64,000 nucleotides of DNA. It comes from Myxococcus stipitatus (GTDB lineage Bacteria; Myxococcota; Myxococcia; Myxococcales; Myxococcaceae). The stretch is from assembly GCF_021412625.1 (NCBI RefSeq), contig NZ_JAKCFI010000009.1, positions 248,001-312,000 of the forward strand, given 5' to 3'. The notes beneath the pieces are model-generated. The model did no database searches, had not been told where the DNA came from, and was given only the letters and a program-made list of their open reading frames with translations. This document shows, in pieces, positions 1-9,325 of the stretch. Each line of letters starts with the position of its first letter. Position 1 is the stretch's first letter. The position numbers and the translations under genes are program-made.

Positions 1-177
1 GCGGGTTCCCACGGCGTGAGCACGTACGACGTCGAGGGCCCCTGTTACCTCCAGCTGGTCTGCCCCAATGGCTCGTCCATCAGCTGCTCGGGCACCTGGG
101 CCTGCAGCTACTCCCCCGAGGCCGGGTGGATCAGCTGCGACGGCGCCGGCACGTCCTGCGGCGGCGACGAGTGGTAG
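1..177 (+). CDS. Secreted six-cysteine peptide, C-terminal part (5' end outside window)
   Basis: The reading frame is open from the first base to a TAG at 175-177, giving the last 58 residues of a small protein. It holds six cysteines spaced C-x5-C-x7-C-x5-C-x10-C-x6-C and the motif CYLQLVC. The next gene encodes the same pattern, so the two are tandem paralogues. The signal peptide would lie upstream of the window, so export is inferred from the paralogue. No catalytic motif is visible and I do not recognise a named family. The even cysteine number suggests three disulfides outside the cytoplasm. Confidence 0.7.
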   Translation, partial: AGSHGVSTYDVEGPCYLQLVCPNGSSISCSGTWACSYSPEAGWISCDGAGTSCGGDEW

Positions 178-293
178 CACCTGGCAGGCTCCCCCCGGAG
201 CCTGAGACACACACACTCCAACGCTGACGCTTCGTCACGCCTGGGAATCCTGCTAGCCTTTGCCCGTCTCTCTCACGAAAGGCTGGCTATCCC

Positions 294-554
294 ATGAAGA
301 CGTGGCTTGCGGTCACTCTGGGTGCTGTCGTGGGTCTTGGAGCAGTGGCTCCGCCGCTGGCGATGGCGGGTGCGTCGGAGCCCGGGGCGGCGGATGACGC
401 CGGCCCGTGCTACCTCCAGCTCGTCTGCAACAACGGCGAGGTGTTGAGCTGTAACGGTGCCTGGTCCTGCACCTACGCGTCGGACGCTCCGGGCAGTCCG
501 GGGTGGATCAACTGCGACGGTGCGTTCTGGGGCTGCGGCGGCATCAGCGGTTAG
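294..554 (+). CDS. Small secreted six-cysteine peptide
   Basis: 86 residues. Residues 1-25 form a signal peptide with a lysine, a hydrophobic stretch and an AMA-type cleavage region. The mature part carries six cysteines spaced C-x5-C-x7-C-x5-C-x14-C-x6-C, with CYLQLVC and GWINCDG shared with the partial gene upstream. The start is the first ATG; a GAAAGG sequence lies about a dozen bases before it. A 13-bp hairpin follows the stop. Function is unknown. The compact disulfide-rich design would fit a secreted effector, inhibitor or surface peptide, but nothing decides between these. I do not see a precursor-processing enzyme next to it. Confidence 0.75.
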   Translation: MKTWLAVTLGAVVGLGAVAPPLAMAGASEPGAADDAGPCYLQLVCNNGEVLSCNGAWSCTYASDAPGSPGWINCDGAFWGCGGISG

Positions 555-571
555 CCGGACCGTGGCGGCGC

Positions 572-607
572 CACGTCCCGGTCCGCCCGCGTGGGGACCG
601 GGACGTG
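572..607. terminator. Bidirectional hairpin terminator between convergent genes
   Basis: A perfect 13-bp inverted repeat (572-584 with 595-607, loop 10) lies between the stop of the small peptide gene and the stop of the convergent lipoprotein gene. There is no U-tract on either strand, as is common in very GC-rich genomes. Confidence 0.65.
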
Positions 608-617
608 TGCGCCCCGG

Positions 618-2249
618 CTACTGCCGGTTGACGCGCTTGAGCCGGAAGGGCGAGGGCGACTCGCTCATCGTGAAGTAGGCGGCCCCGTCGGGCGCGTACT
701 CGATGGCCTCGCCCTGGCCCTCGACGGTGTCCGTCAGGGTGACGGGCGCGGCGGCGAAGGCCGTCTCGAAGGCCGCGTTCTCCGCCGCGCGGAACTCATA
801 CACGGTGCGGTAGGTGCGCAGGATGAAGCGGTTGCCGCACGGGTGGATGGCCGCGGCCGTGGCGCGGGAGAAGTTCGTGTCGCTGCTCGTCGGCAGTTGG
901 AGGTCGGACACGAAGACGAGCGTGGAGACGACGCCCGGCGCCGGCAGCGGCCTGGGGAGTTTGTAGACCTTGCTCAGCCCGTTCGTGACGTTCTTCGTGA
1001 TGATGTAGATGTCCGCGGTGACGGGGTGCACCATGATGGACTCCGCGTCCTTCCCGCCATCCGGATACACGAACGGGAACTGCTCCGCGCTCAGGGTTCC
1101 GCTCGTCTGACCCGCGCCGATGTTCGGCTCCGGGATGCGGTAGACATAGAAGGTGTTGGGCGGAATCGGCAGGCTGGCGCTCGACCGGCCGATGTCTCCC
1201 ATGTAGATGCAGGAGCCCGTGGGGCACGGACCGCTCGCCACGTCCTCCCAGTCCTGTGGCGTCACGCCCGCCACCTGGTAGGTGCCCAGGGTGGACGCGT
1301 TCGCGGTGCTGATGGCCACGATGGCGGTGGTGTCCTCGTTGTGGACGTAGAGGGCGCCCGGGTTGATGCGGCTGGCCGCCAGCCCGGACGGCTCGACGAT
1401 GTCGGGCGAGCTCACCGACCCCACCACGGAGTACGTCGACGCGAAGGTGTCTCCCACGGTGCAGGTGGGCGCGTTCGCGGGCCGCAGCACGACCACCTGC
1501 GCGGTGTTGGTGTTGGGGAACGGCGACGTCCCGTTGAACGCGGGCTGGAGTCCCGCGGCGCCCAGCTCCTTCCAGGCCATGTCGAACAGGAAGCCCGTGG
1601 CGCTCGACAACAGGCACGCGTCGAACACCTCCGTGAAGTCCGCCGGGGGCACCAGCGGGCTGACCGGACACGCCGTGCCTCCCCACAGCTGCGTGCCGAA
1701 CCAGACGGCCAGCCCGTTGGCGACGGTGGTCGTCACCGCGGGCGAGTCGAGCGCGGTCGCGTTCCCGTTCTTCTGTCCGCTGTGCGTGTCGATGGGGTTC
1801 GCCGGGTCGGCGCCGGAGAACGCGGAGACGCTGCCGCTCATGTTGTACGCGGCGCTGAGGGTGAAGGTGTAGCTCGCCGGCTCGGTCGAGGAGACCACCT
1901 TGTAGAAGACCCAGGACTTCAGCAGCGCCGCGCTCTGGTCCGAGCGCAGCAACGTCCAGCCCGCGGGCGCCGTCAGCGTCGCGGTGACGCTCTCCCGGTT
2001 GGAGACCCGCGCCAACAGCACGTCCCCCACCGCCGTTCCCGGCGGGAGGGCCAGGGTCAGCGTGGTGGAGGCCTTCACGCTCGCCGTGGTGCTGCTCCGG
2101 TGCGCCACCGTCGACAGCGCATGCCGCGCGGTGGAGACAGGCTCCAGCCGTGGCTCGGATCCCGACTCCACTCCGCACGCCGCCAACCCGAGCCACGAAA
2201 CCGCGGCGACCCACTTCCAGACATCCTTCCTGAAGACTTCCAATGCCAT
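618..2249 (-). CDS. Lipoprotein with C-terminal propeller-like domain
   Basis: 543 residues from the ATG at 2249, which has GAGAGG a few bases upstream; an earlier in-frame ATG at 2282 has no such site. The first 25 residues are a lipoprotein signal with lipobox LAAC and acyl-acceptor Cys25. Residues of about 45-250 form a Thr/Ser/Ala-rich beta-sandwich of the kind often found in adhesin-like proteins. From about 260 to the end the pattern (SGLAASR, YVHNE, YMGDIG, AESIMVHP, YIITKN) resembles esterase-like phytase or SdiA-regulated propellers. No catalytic residues can be assigned. It is probably anchored in the outer membrane. It stands alone, ending at a shared terminator. Confidence 0.8.
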   Translation of the reverse strand: MALEVFRKDVWKWVAAVSWLGLAACGVESGSEPRLEPVSTARHALSTVAHRSSTTASVKASTTLTLALPPGTAVGDVLLARVSNRESVTATLTAPAGWTLLRSDQSAALLKSWVFYKVVSSTEPASYTFTLSAAYNMSGSVSAFSGADPANPIDTHSGQKNGNATALDSPAVTTTVANGLAVWFGTQLWGGTACPVSPLVPPADFTEVFDACLLSSATGFLFDMAWKELGAAGLQPAFNGTSPFPNTNTAQVVVLRPANAPTCTVGDTFASTYSVVGSVSSPDIVEPSGLAASRINPGALYVHNEDTTAIVAISTANASTLGTYQVAGVTPQDWEDVASGPCPTGSCIYMGDIGRSSASLPIPPNTFYVYRIPEPNIGAGQTSGTLSAEQFPFVYPDGGKDAESIMVHPVTADIYIITKNVTNGLSKVYKLPRPLPAPGVVSTLVFVSDLQLPTSSDTNFSRATAAAIHPCGNRFILRTYRTVYEFRAAENAAFETAFAAAPVTLTDTVEGQGEAIEYAPDGAAYFTMSESPSPFRLKRVNRQ

Positions 2250-2418
2250 GCAAGACCTCTCACGAGGGGTGTGGATGACCACGTCGTGGCCATGGCATCG
2301 CTATCTCAGAATCCAGGGAGACACGGGAGAACGAACGACTCGTGACTGAGTCAGACATCACCAGGTGTCTCATGACGGCACAAACTTCCGCGCGGGCCAT
2401 CCGCGGAAGCACGCGCGA

Positions 2419-2454
2419 CGGGCGCCGGTCGGCGTGGCGGACCGCCGGCGCCCG
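2419..2454 (-). terminator. Hairpin terminator of the beta-helix lipoprotein gene
   Basis: A 10-bp inverted repeat (2419-2428 with 2445-2454) starts about ten bases past the stop codon on the minus strand. The stem is GC-only and has no U-tract. Confidence 0.5.
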
Positions 2455-2464
2455 GGGGCCCGTG

Positions 2465-4141
2465 CTACAGCGCCACGTCGAGCAGGCCGATGCCCCGCTT
2501 CGCCCATTCGGAGTCCGGCGCGGTGCGCAGGTCATCCACGGGCAGAGGCAGCGGCTCCCACTCGGTGGGGTTCGCGGACGGCACCTTGTTGGTGTTCTGG
2601 ACGCGCGCCCGGTAGAGCTTCGCGTCGTGCATCACCAGCGCGCCCGCCGCGTACGTCACCTCCGGCTGGCCGGGAGACAGGGTGGCCTTGGGGGCCCAGC
2701 GCTCGAGCTTGCGGGTGGGGGTGCCCGCCGGCAGCCCGGTGTCGACGAACGCCAGGGCGGGCACCACGCCATTCACGTTGCCCGACGCCATCACCACGCC
2801 CGACGTGCCGCTCCCGCCGTTGAGTCCGGCGACGAGCTTGCGCCCGCCCTCCCAGCGGTTGTCCTTCAGGCTGATGGGCGAGGTGATGGCGGCGGCGATG
2901 GAGAAGACGACGCCCGGGTCCGTCGTCGTCGGGTAGACGCTGTCGTAGCCGAAGTCGAGCCCCCGGAACGCGTTGTTCTCCCAGAGGTACTTCGACGTGG
3001 CGGCGGTGGCCCCGGAGTTGCCGCCGAAGTAGATGCCGAGCCACAGCGTGTCCGCGAAGTAGTTGTCGGAGAACTCCACGTTCAGCGGGAGGTCTCCCGT
3101 CTCCGGTCCCGCGAAGAAGTTGAGCAGCGCGGCGGCCCCGCCCACGAAGACGTTGTGGTGGAAGCGGATGTGGCCGGCGCGCACCTGCGCCTGGGAGTTG
3201 TTGTCCTGGTAGCCCTGGAAGGCCGCGCGCCAGTCGATGGCGCCGAAGGCGAACACATTGTGGTGGACCTCCGTGCCATCCCCCAGGTTCTGGAGCTGCA
3301 ACGACTCCGTGCCCGTGCGCACCAGGCGGTTGTTGTAGACCTTCAGGTGGGTGGCCAGCGGCGTGGGCGCCCCCTGGGTGGAGCCGAAGTAGATGGCCTC
3401 GCTGGCCGTGTCGTGGATGTAGAGGTCGTGGAGCTTGATGTCATTGAGGGGCGGCACCACGCCGTCGACGGCGGCGCGGTTGATGCGCAGCCCCGCGAAG
3501 CCCGCCCGGGTGATTTCCAGGAACTCCACCTCGAAGCTGTGGGCGCCGCCAATGCCGAGCCCCATGTGGCCACCGCTCAGGAAGATGTCGTCGCTGAGGA
3601 TGCCGTAGCGCTCCCGGGAGGTGGCGTACTGGCCGCAGCGGTGGCCCGGGAAGTCCTCGTGGCCCGTGCCCGACTCCGGGTCGTACCGCCCGGTGAGCAC
3701 CCAGTTCGAGCCGCCGCCCATGGACCAGATGTAGCCCTGCGTGCTGCCCGCCTTGGGCCGGATGACCACCTGCCCGCCCGTGTTGGTGATGACCAGCGGC
3801 CGGCTCGCGTCGCGGTCCGGGAGGTTGCCCAGGTTGATGAGCGTGTACTGCCCCGCGCGGATGTAGAGCCGGTCCAACGTCTTCCAGTCCACCGCCGGGA
3901 AGCTCTTCTGCACGTCCGGCACGTACAGCTCTCCGCCGGCGTTGGGCCCCGGGAGCGTGAAGGTCGTGCCCTGGGGCCCGAACCGCCCGAAGGGCTCGCA
4001 GCGCCCCGTCGTTCCCCCATCCCCGGGCCCCGTGCCACCGTCGCCCTGGGGCTGCTCGTCCCCATCGTCCGCCGGGTCGTCCGACGAGCATCCTGGACCA
4101 ACGAGGAGGAGGGCCGACAAGACAGCGAGCACGCGAATCAT
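2465..4141 (-). CDS. Right-handed parallel beta-helix lipoprotein
   Basis: 558 residues. The signal ends in GPGC with acyl-acceptor Cys18, followed by an Asp/Gly-rich linker. From about residue 65 the sequence shows the short repeats of a right-handed parallel beta-helix (LVITNTGGQVVIRP, LYIHDTASEAIYF, HHNVFAFG, HHNVFVGGA), the fold of pectate lyases and related carbohydrate-active enzymes. The C-terminal ~100 residues (QPEVTYAAGALVMHDAKLYR) look like a small carbohydrate-binding module of the ChtBD3/CBM5_12 kind, which would fit polysaccharide binding. No lyase catalytic triad can be assigned by eye. Likely role: binding or cutting an external polysaccharide. It is a single gene with its own hairpin. 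Confidence 0.8.
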   Translation of the reverse strand: MIRVLAVLSALLLVGPGCSSDDPADDGDEQPQGDGGTGPGDGGTTGRCEPFGRFGPQGTTFTLPGPNAGGELYVPDVQKSFPAVDWKTLDRLYIRAGQYTLINLGNLPDRDASRPLVITNTGGQVVIRPKAGSTQGYIWSMGGGSNWVLTGRYDPESGTGHEDFPGHRCGQYATSRERYGILSDDIFLSGGHMGLGIGGAHSFEVEFLEITRAGFAGLRINRAAVDGVVPPLNDIKLHDLYIHDTASEAIYFGSTQGAPTPLATHLKVYNNRLVRTGTESLQLQNLGDGTEVHHNVFAFGAIDWRAAFQGYQDNNSQAQVRAGHIRFHHNVFVGGAAALLNFFAGPETGDLPLNVEFSDNYFADTLWLGIYFGGNSGATAATSKYLWENNAFRGLDFGYDSVYPTTTDPGVVFSIAAAITSPISLKDNRWEGGRKLVAGLNGGSGTSGVVMASGNVNGVVPALAFVDTGLPAGTPTRKLERWAPKATLSPGQPEVTYAAGALVMHDAKLYRARVQNTNKVPSANPTEWEPLPLPVDDLRTAPDSEWAKRGIGLLDVAL

Positions 4142-4336
4142 GGAGGGGACTCCCGATGGAAGGTGCCCGGAAGTGTACCGCCCTCCAGCGCGAAGCCCAT
4201 CCCTCCAACACGATCTTCGACACTCAATTACAAATTCAACGAAATTGAATCATCTTCCGGCGCGAGGCCCCGCCGCCTCACCGGCCCGGGCGCGGTCGGG
4301 CACCCGGGGCGGTGAGGGCTCGCGGCGCCGGGCCGC

Positions 4337-5323
4337 TCAGACGGGCCTGGCCACCTGGATGCAATAGGGGCCGGGGAGCGGCACCACCCGGTCCAGCTTG
4401 AAGCCGCCCTCCTCGTAGAGGCGGACGTACTCCTCCTGGGTGCGCTCGCGGCCCCCCGCCAGTGACAACATGATGAGGTCCATCACCATGGCGGGGTGCG
4501 ACTCCGCGCGCTCCGGCATCACCATCTCCACGACCAGCAGCTCCGCGTTGGCCGGCGCGGCCTGACGAATCTGACGGAGGATGGCGATGGCCTGCGGGTC
4601 CCCCCAGTCATGGAGGATGTTGCTCAGGATGTAGGCATCCGCGCTCGGCAGCGGGCCCTTGAAGAAGTCCCCGCCCTGCGCGCGGATCCTCGGGTGCTTC
4701 AGCGCGTTGGCGACCACGTCCGGCAGGTCGAAGAGCGTGCCCTGCGTCTGGGGCGCGGCCTCCAGCAGCGCCGCGAGGATGTGCCCCCGTCCTCCCGCGA
4801 TGTCCGCGATGTGGCCATAGCGGCCGTAGTCCATCGCGCCCCTCATCGCGCCCATCACCATGTGCGACTTCGACGTCATCGCCGCGTCGAACACGCGCGC
4901 GTCGTCCGGATGGTTGCGCAGGTACGCCCACAGCCCCCCGGGCGACACGGCGTCACAGCCCGTCTGCCCCGTGCGCACCGACACCGCCAGCGCGCCCGCG
5001 GAGCGCCAGTTGATGTCGTCGCCCATCATCATCGCGAAATAGCGCACCGACTGCGGATGGTCCGTCTTCAGCAGCTCCGACAGGTGCGTGTGCGCCCAGC
5101 CCTCGCCACGCTGCTCGAAGACGCCCTGGGCCGCCAGCAGCCGCAACATCCGGTGAAGCGAGTCGGCATGAGAGCCCGTCGCCTTCGCCAGCTCCTCGCT
5201 GCTCATCGGCGTGGGCCCGAGGACGTCCGCGACGCCGAGCTGGGCCACCAGGTGCAGGCACCGTGGGGCGAAGTATCCGGAGGCGAGATTGACCATGAAC
5301 GCGGGGGCGGGAATCTGTTGCAT
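4337..5323 (-). CDS. SAM-dependent O-methyltransferase, COMT-like family
   Basis: 328 residues from the ATG at 5323, which has GGAG upstream; the frame stays open further upstream but that part is not family-like. The N-terminal ~100 residues are a winged-helix dimerisation domain (LHLVAQLGVADVLG, MSSEELAKATG, LHRMLRLLAAQGVF). The Rossmann domain follows with a glycine-rich SAM loop, DIAGGRGHILAALL, and then GDFFKGPLPSADAYILSNIL, HDWGD and a final EEGGFKLDRV. This is the plant-type COMT/actinobacterial antibiotic O-methyltransferase family, which methylates phenolic hydroxyls of small molecules. The His of HDWGD sits where the catalytic base does in these enzymes. No biosynthetic cluster surrounds it, so the substrate is unknown. 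Confidence 0.88.
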   Translation of the reverse strand: MQQIPAPAFMVNLASGYFAPRCLHLVAQLGVADVLGPTPMSSEELAKATGSHADSLHRMLRLLAAQGVFEQRGEGWAHTHLSELLKTDHPQSVRYFAMMMGDDINWRSAGALAVSVRTGQTGCDAVSPGGLWAYLRNHPDDARVFDAAMTSKSHMVMGAMRGAMDYGRYGHIADIAGGRGHILAALLEAAPQTQGTLFDLPDVVANALKHPRIRAQGGDFFKGPLPSADAYILSNILHDWGDPQAIAILRQIRQAAPANAELLVVEMVMPERAESHPAMVMDLIMLSLAGGRERTQEEYVRLYEEGGFKLDRVVPLPGPYCIQVARPV

Positions 5324-5541
5324 GCGTGCTCCATGTGGGCAGGGGTTGCTTTGCCAACCAGTGAATCCTAGACACCCACTCCAGCTGTCAGTCGCGCACC
5401 TCCCGGACGCCGTGCTTTCAAATGAACAAAGGCACTGTACCCGCAATGCCTTCCATCAACATTCGCACGTCAGACTCGACCCGGGAGACCAGGGACCTGG
5501 TGGATTCCCACGTCGCCCTCCAGGACATGTCGGGGGCGAGA

Positions 5542-5573
5542 CGCCGCCGGCCCCGGGAAGGAGGCCGGCGGCG
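5542..5573 (-). terminator. Hairpin after the metallopeptidase gene
   Basis: An 11-bp perfect inverted repeat (5542-5552 with 5563-5573, loop 10) sits just past the stop of the minus-strand peptidase gene. It lies within the 261-bp gap that also serves as upstream region of the methyltransferase gene. Confidence 0.5.
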
Positions 5574-5584
5574 CCGGGCGAGGC

Positions 5585-8500
5585 TCAGCGCGCGGCGCGC
5601 GTGGGCTGCGCCACCTCGAACACCAGGTCATCGTTGTCGTCGTAGATGCCGTACGTGCAGGCGACCCGTGGGCGGGTGGACTCCACGAACTGGGCGCGCA
5701 GCGCCTGGGGTCCCACGCCGCCGCCGAGCGTGAAGGTATGGGTGAAGGTCTGCAGGCCACGGCGCAGGCAGGCCAGGCCGACGACGACCTCGGACCACGC
5801 CGGCTCGTTCGACGCCGGAGCGGTGTACAGGTTCAACCGGTCGCCCGCGTCGTAGCACCAGGCCGTGACGTCCACCTTCACCTGCTTGCCCGGGACGATG
5901 AGGCCCCCGTCCACGCTCTTGAGCACCACGCGGTCGATGCTCTCGTCGAAGTGGTAGAAGCCGAAGGGGCCGTCCGGGCAGCCGTCGAGCGTGTTGGACG
6001 CATTGGGCTCCGGGGTGAAGAGCTGGCTGCCCCGGCTGTCGACGAGGGCGCCCGTGTCGCAGCCACAGCCCGTGCCGCACGCGGGGACGCCCAGCGCCGG
6101 TTGATACGCCGCGCGGGACACCTCGCAGGAACCGCCGCCTGGCTGTGTGGTGAAGCCCGCGCCCGCGCCGTAGTCACCGGCGCCGCACGCGGCGACCGCG
6201 CGCACCCTCCAGTAGTACTGCGTCCCGGCGGACAGCGCAGGCGTGACGGTCCACGTGCTCGCGGTCAGCGCCGTGGCCGAACGCACCACCGACGTGAAGG
6301 CCGCGTCCGTCGCCACCTGCACCTCGTAGGTGGCCGCGCCGGACGCGTCGCTCCAGTCCAGCACCGGAGACAGCGCCACGTCCGTCGCGCCCGGGGCGGG
6401 GCGGGTGAGCGTGGGCGCGGCGGGGGGCGTACACGACGCGCTCGTGGTGGTGAAGCCGAAGCCCGTGGCCCAGGCGCCAGGTCCACACTCGCTCACCGCC
6501 CGGACGCGCCAGAAGTAGGGCGTGCCCGTCGTGAGCGCGGGGGTGACGGTCCACGTGCTCGCGGCCAGCGACGTGGCCGAGCGCACCACCGACGTGAAGG
6601 CCGCGTCCGTCGCCACCTGCACCTCGTACGTCGTCGCGCCCGCCACGTCGTCCCAGTCAAGCACCGCCGACAGCGCCACGCCGACAGCGCCGTCCAGGGG
6701 CAGCGCCAGCCGCGCCGCGGTCGGGGGGACACACGGGCCCCCGGCCGTCGCGCAGACACAGCCGGACGCGGGGCCGTAGCAGGCGCTGGAGCTGGCCGGC
6801 ACCACCGAGTAGCAGTACTGCCGCCCGTTGGTGACCTCCGTGTCCGTGTAGCTCCCTCCCGTCACGGTGGCCACGCGCACCTTGCCGAAGTCGCAGGCCG
6901 CGTAGCCCTCCGTCTTCATCACCCAGTATTCGCTCGCGCCCTCCACCGAGGGCCAGCCCAGCGCCACCTGCCCATCGCTCGGGCTGGCGGTCAGCGTGGG
7001 CGCCGTCTTCGGCCCCGTGGCGCAGCCCCCATTGGTGGGCGCGGGCGTGTTGCAGGCGATGCCGTGGCGGCTGAAGGCGGCGTGGATGGCCGTCATGTGC
7101 GGCGTGCCGTCGTTCAGGTTGCCGTTGTCGTCGTCCGCGGCGAGCCACTGCATGTAGCCGTTGCTGGCGCCGCAGCCGTCGGACGTGCCCGCCGAGCAGT
7201 TGCAGCCATGCCACGAGCCGACCGCGCCGCTGCCCTGGTAGAACAACTTGTTGCCCACGATGAAGGCCGTGTTCGAGTCGTAGCCGAAGGGCGCGGCCCG
7301 CAGGTCGCGCGCCACCAGGTCCCACGCCGCCTGCCGGACGGGCGCCGCGGCGCAGTGGACCTGACGACCACAGGGGCCGGTGCCGGTGGTGCACCGCGTG
7401 CACACGAAGTTCTGCGGGGTGGCGGGCGTCTGGTTCGCGTGGGACAGGTAGTCCGCGTCGCGCACGCCGGAGCAGCGGGTGCTGCACCACTTGCCGCCCG
7501 TGAGGGCCTCGTCCACGTTGTACCCGGTGCCGTCCGGCGTCTTGCCGCAGCCCCGGTCGCTCGTGGCGAAGAAGCCGTAGCCCACGCACGAGGCCTGCAA
7601 CCGGTAGATGGACGCGATGTCCGCGTACGCCTCGCTCGAGTTGCTGAGCACGCCGCCCGAATCGTAGTCATCCATGCCGTGGCCCCACTCGTGGTCGAAC
7701 ACGGCGGCGATCTCCCCCGTGTTCCGGCAGCCACCGCCGCTGCGGTAGAAGTTGACGGTGGACCCGTTCCAGAACGCGTTGCAGGTGTTGTTGATGTTGA
7801 CGTTGGCGGTGAGCTGCCCCTTGAGCCACGTGTTGCCGGGCAGCCAGCCTCGCGCCAGCTCGGCGATGCGGTTGAGCTCGTAGAAGGCGGAGCGCGCCGC
7901 GGGCGTGTTGCCGGCCCCGCCGCCCCCCGACGTGCAGTTGTGCTGACCGTTGGCGCCGCCCAGCTGGAGGTCGCCCGCGGAGGAGCTGAAGCTCACCGCG
8001 CCACAGCTGTCGCTGATGCGCACGTACTTGCCGGCCAGCGTGGTGGTGGCGTTGCCGGTGGCGCCGCGGTCGAAGACGCCCGCGCCATCCGTGAAGTCGT
8101 GGGGCGCCGGCAGGCCGGTGTTCGCCCAGGGCATGGGCGTGTCCAGCTGCATGCTGCCGCACGTCTCGTTCGAGGGGCAGACCTCCGTGCTGCTGAGCGG
8201 GTAGATGCCCCCCTTCACCGTGGCGTCGAGGTAGTGGTTGTCGTCCTCCAGCGCCAGCACCTCGCCCGTCTGGGCATCGACCGTCACCTTCCAGCGCTCG
8301 GCCTCGCCGGGGTTCTGGAAGCCATAGGTCCACACCAGCCGGTGCTCATACCCCTGACCGAACCGGGTGCCCTCGCCCCGGGCCATGGGCGCGAACTCCA
8401 GCGTGGGCTGCTGCCACAGCGCGCCGGGCGTCTCCTGGAGGCCGAAGCGCTCCCCGCCCGCCACCAGCGCCGCTTGCGCGTCCAGGCCCGGCCTGGGCGA

Positions 8501-9103
8501 GGCCGTGACGTTGCTCCACGCCTCCGTGCCCAGGAGGACCAGGTTGCCGTGGTTGATGGTGGCCACCAGCCGGCCATGCCTCACCGCGAGCCCCGCCGCC
8601 CGCTGGGGGATGAGCACCTGCCACAGCACGTCCGTGACGCGCGTCACCCGGGGCTCGCCCAGCTGCATCAGGTCCACGCCCAGCGCGTCGCGGTTGTCCG
8701 CGATGAACTGCAGCAGCGCGTCCGCCACCACGGCCTCGTCCACCTCCCGCGCCGAGCGTCCCAGCCGCTGCTCGAGCGAGGCCAGGGTGAGGTCGTTGCC
8801 CACGCCCGAACCGGGGATGAGCGGAATCGCGCCCTGGATGGCGGAAGGCATGCCGGTGAGCGGGTCCAGATACACGTGGAGCTCACGCCCATGACGCGCG
8901 AAGAAGGCGTCCCACGCCCCGGGCGCCGCGCCCTCCAGCCGCGCGCGCGCCTCCGACAGGGGCACGTTGGAGACCGGGAGGTACAGCTCCTTCTTGAAGA
9001 AGGCCTGGCTCGTCAGCGAGCTCGACTGGGTGGGCTGCAGGGCCCACCCCAGCGCGCTGCCACACAAGACGAGACAGGCGATCCACTTCGACGCGACATG
9101 CAT
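5585..9103 (-). CDS. Secreted zinc metallopeptidase with FN3-like repeats
   Basis: 1172 residues from the ATG at 9103; the open frame upstream lacks a signal. Residues 1-22 are a signal peptide. Residues of about 30-300 look like an FTP/PepSY-type propeptide (WKVTVDAQTGEVLALEDD). The zinc site is H471-E-W-G-H475 with a likely third ligand E491 in SEAYADI, as in gluzincins of the M4/M36 kind. Many cysteines around it suggest an extracellular disulfide-rich catalytic domain. Residues of about 735-1010 contain fibronectin-III-like modules, two of them nearly identical. The C-terminal part (about 1020-1172) is a further beta domain. Likely role: secreted protease for predation or nutrient release. 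A TetR gene lies upstream in the same direction, 220 bp away. Confidence 0.85.
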   Translation of the reverse strand: MHVASKWIACLVLCGSALGWALQPTQSSSLTSQAFFKKELYLPVSNVPLSEARARLEGAAPGAWDAFFARHGRELHVYLDPLTGMPSAIQGAIPLIPGSGVGNDLTLASLEQRLGRSAREVDEAVVADALLQFIADNRDALGVDLMQLGEPRVTRVTDVLWQVLIPQRAAGLAVRHGRLVATINHGNLVLLGTEAWSNVTASPRPGLDAQAALVAGGERFGLQETPGALWQQPTLEFAPMARGEGTRFGQGYEHRLVWTYGFQNPGEAERWKVTVDAQTGEVLALEDDNHYLDATVKGGIYPLSSTEVCPSNETCGSMQLDTPMPWANTGLPAPHDFTDGAGVFDRGATGNATTTLAGKYVRISDSCGAVSFSSSAGDLQLGGANGQHNCTSGGGGAGNTPAARSAFYELNRIAELARGWLPGNTWLKGQLTANVNINNTCNAFWNGSTVNFYRSGGGCRNTGEIAAVFDHEWGHGMDDYDSGGVLSNSSEAYADIASIYRLQASCVGYGFFATSDRGCGKTPDGTGYNVDEALTGGKWCSTRCSGVRDADYLSHANQTPATPQNFVCTRCTTGTGPCGRQVHCAAAPVRQAAWDLVARDLRAAPFGYDSNTAFIVGNKLFYQGSGAVGSWHGCNCSAGTSDGCGASNGYMQWLAADDDNGNLNDGTPHMTAIHAAFSRHGIACNTPAPTNGGCATGPKTAPTLTASPSDGQVALGWPSVEGASEYWVMKTEGYAACDFGKVRVATVTGGSYTDTEVTNGRQYCYSVVPASSSACYGPASGCVCATAGGPCVPPTAARLALPLDGAVGVALSAVLDWDDVAGATTYEVQVATDAAFTSVVRSATSLAASTWTVTPALTTGTPYFWRVRAVSECGPGAWATGFGFTTTSASCTPPAAPTLTRPAPGATDVALSPVLDWSDASGAATYEVQVATDAAFTSVVRSATALTASTWTVTPALSAGTQYYWRVRAVAACGAGDYGAGAGFTTQPGGGSCEVSRAAYQPALGVPACGTGCGCDTGALVDSRGSQLFTPEPNASNTLDGCPDGPFGFYHFDESIDRVVLKSVDGGLIVPGKQVKVDVTAWCYDAGDRLNLYTAPASNEPAWSEVVVGLACLRRGLQTFTHTFTLGGGVGPQALRAQFVESTRPRVACTYGIYDDNDDLVFEVAQPTRAAR
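6244..6645. repeat. Tandem 300-bp direct repeat inside the peptidase gene
   Basis: The stretches 6244-6345 and 6544-6645 are nearly identical and lie exactly 300 bp apart. They encode the same part of two adjacent 100-residue FN3-like modules (both contain YEVQVATDAAFTSVV and STWTVTPAL). The DNA identity, not just protein identity, points to recent duplication or gene conversion of one module. Confidence 0.85.
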
Positions 9104-9325
9104 GCGGTCCCCCGGGAACGGTTGGAAGTGCGACCCCAGGCCGGGGTGCGCGGCCGCAGTCGACCCCGTGCTCCTCGGGCCGCGAAATCCCATCCTTCGC
9201 GAACTGTCCTGCCCACGGGAGCCGGAGCCTCCGCGGCCCACCGTCCCGTCCAGGACCCGACTGGGGAGCGGCCTGCGGGTATGAACCGCCGTGGACGTTT
9301 CGGGGGCGAGCAGGCGCGCGGCGCT

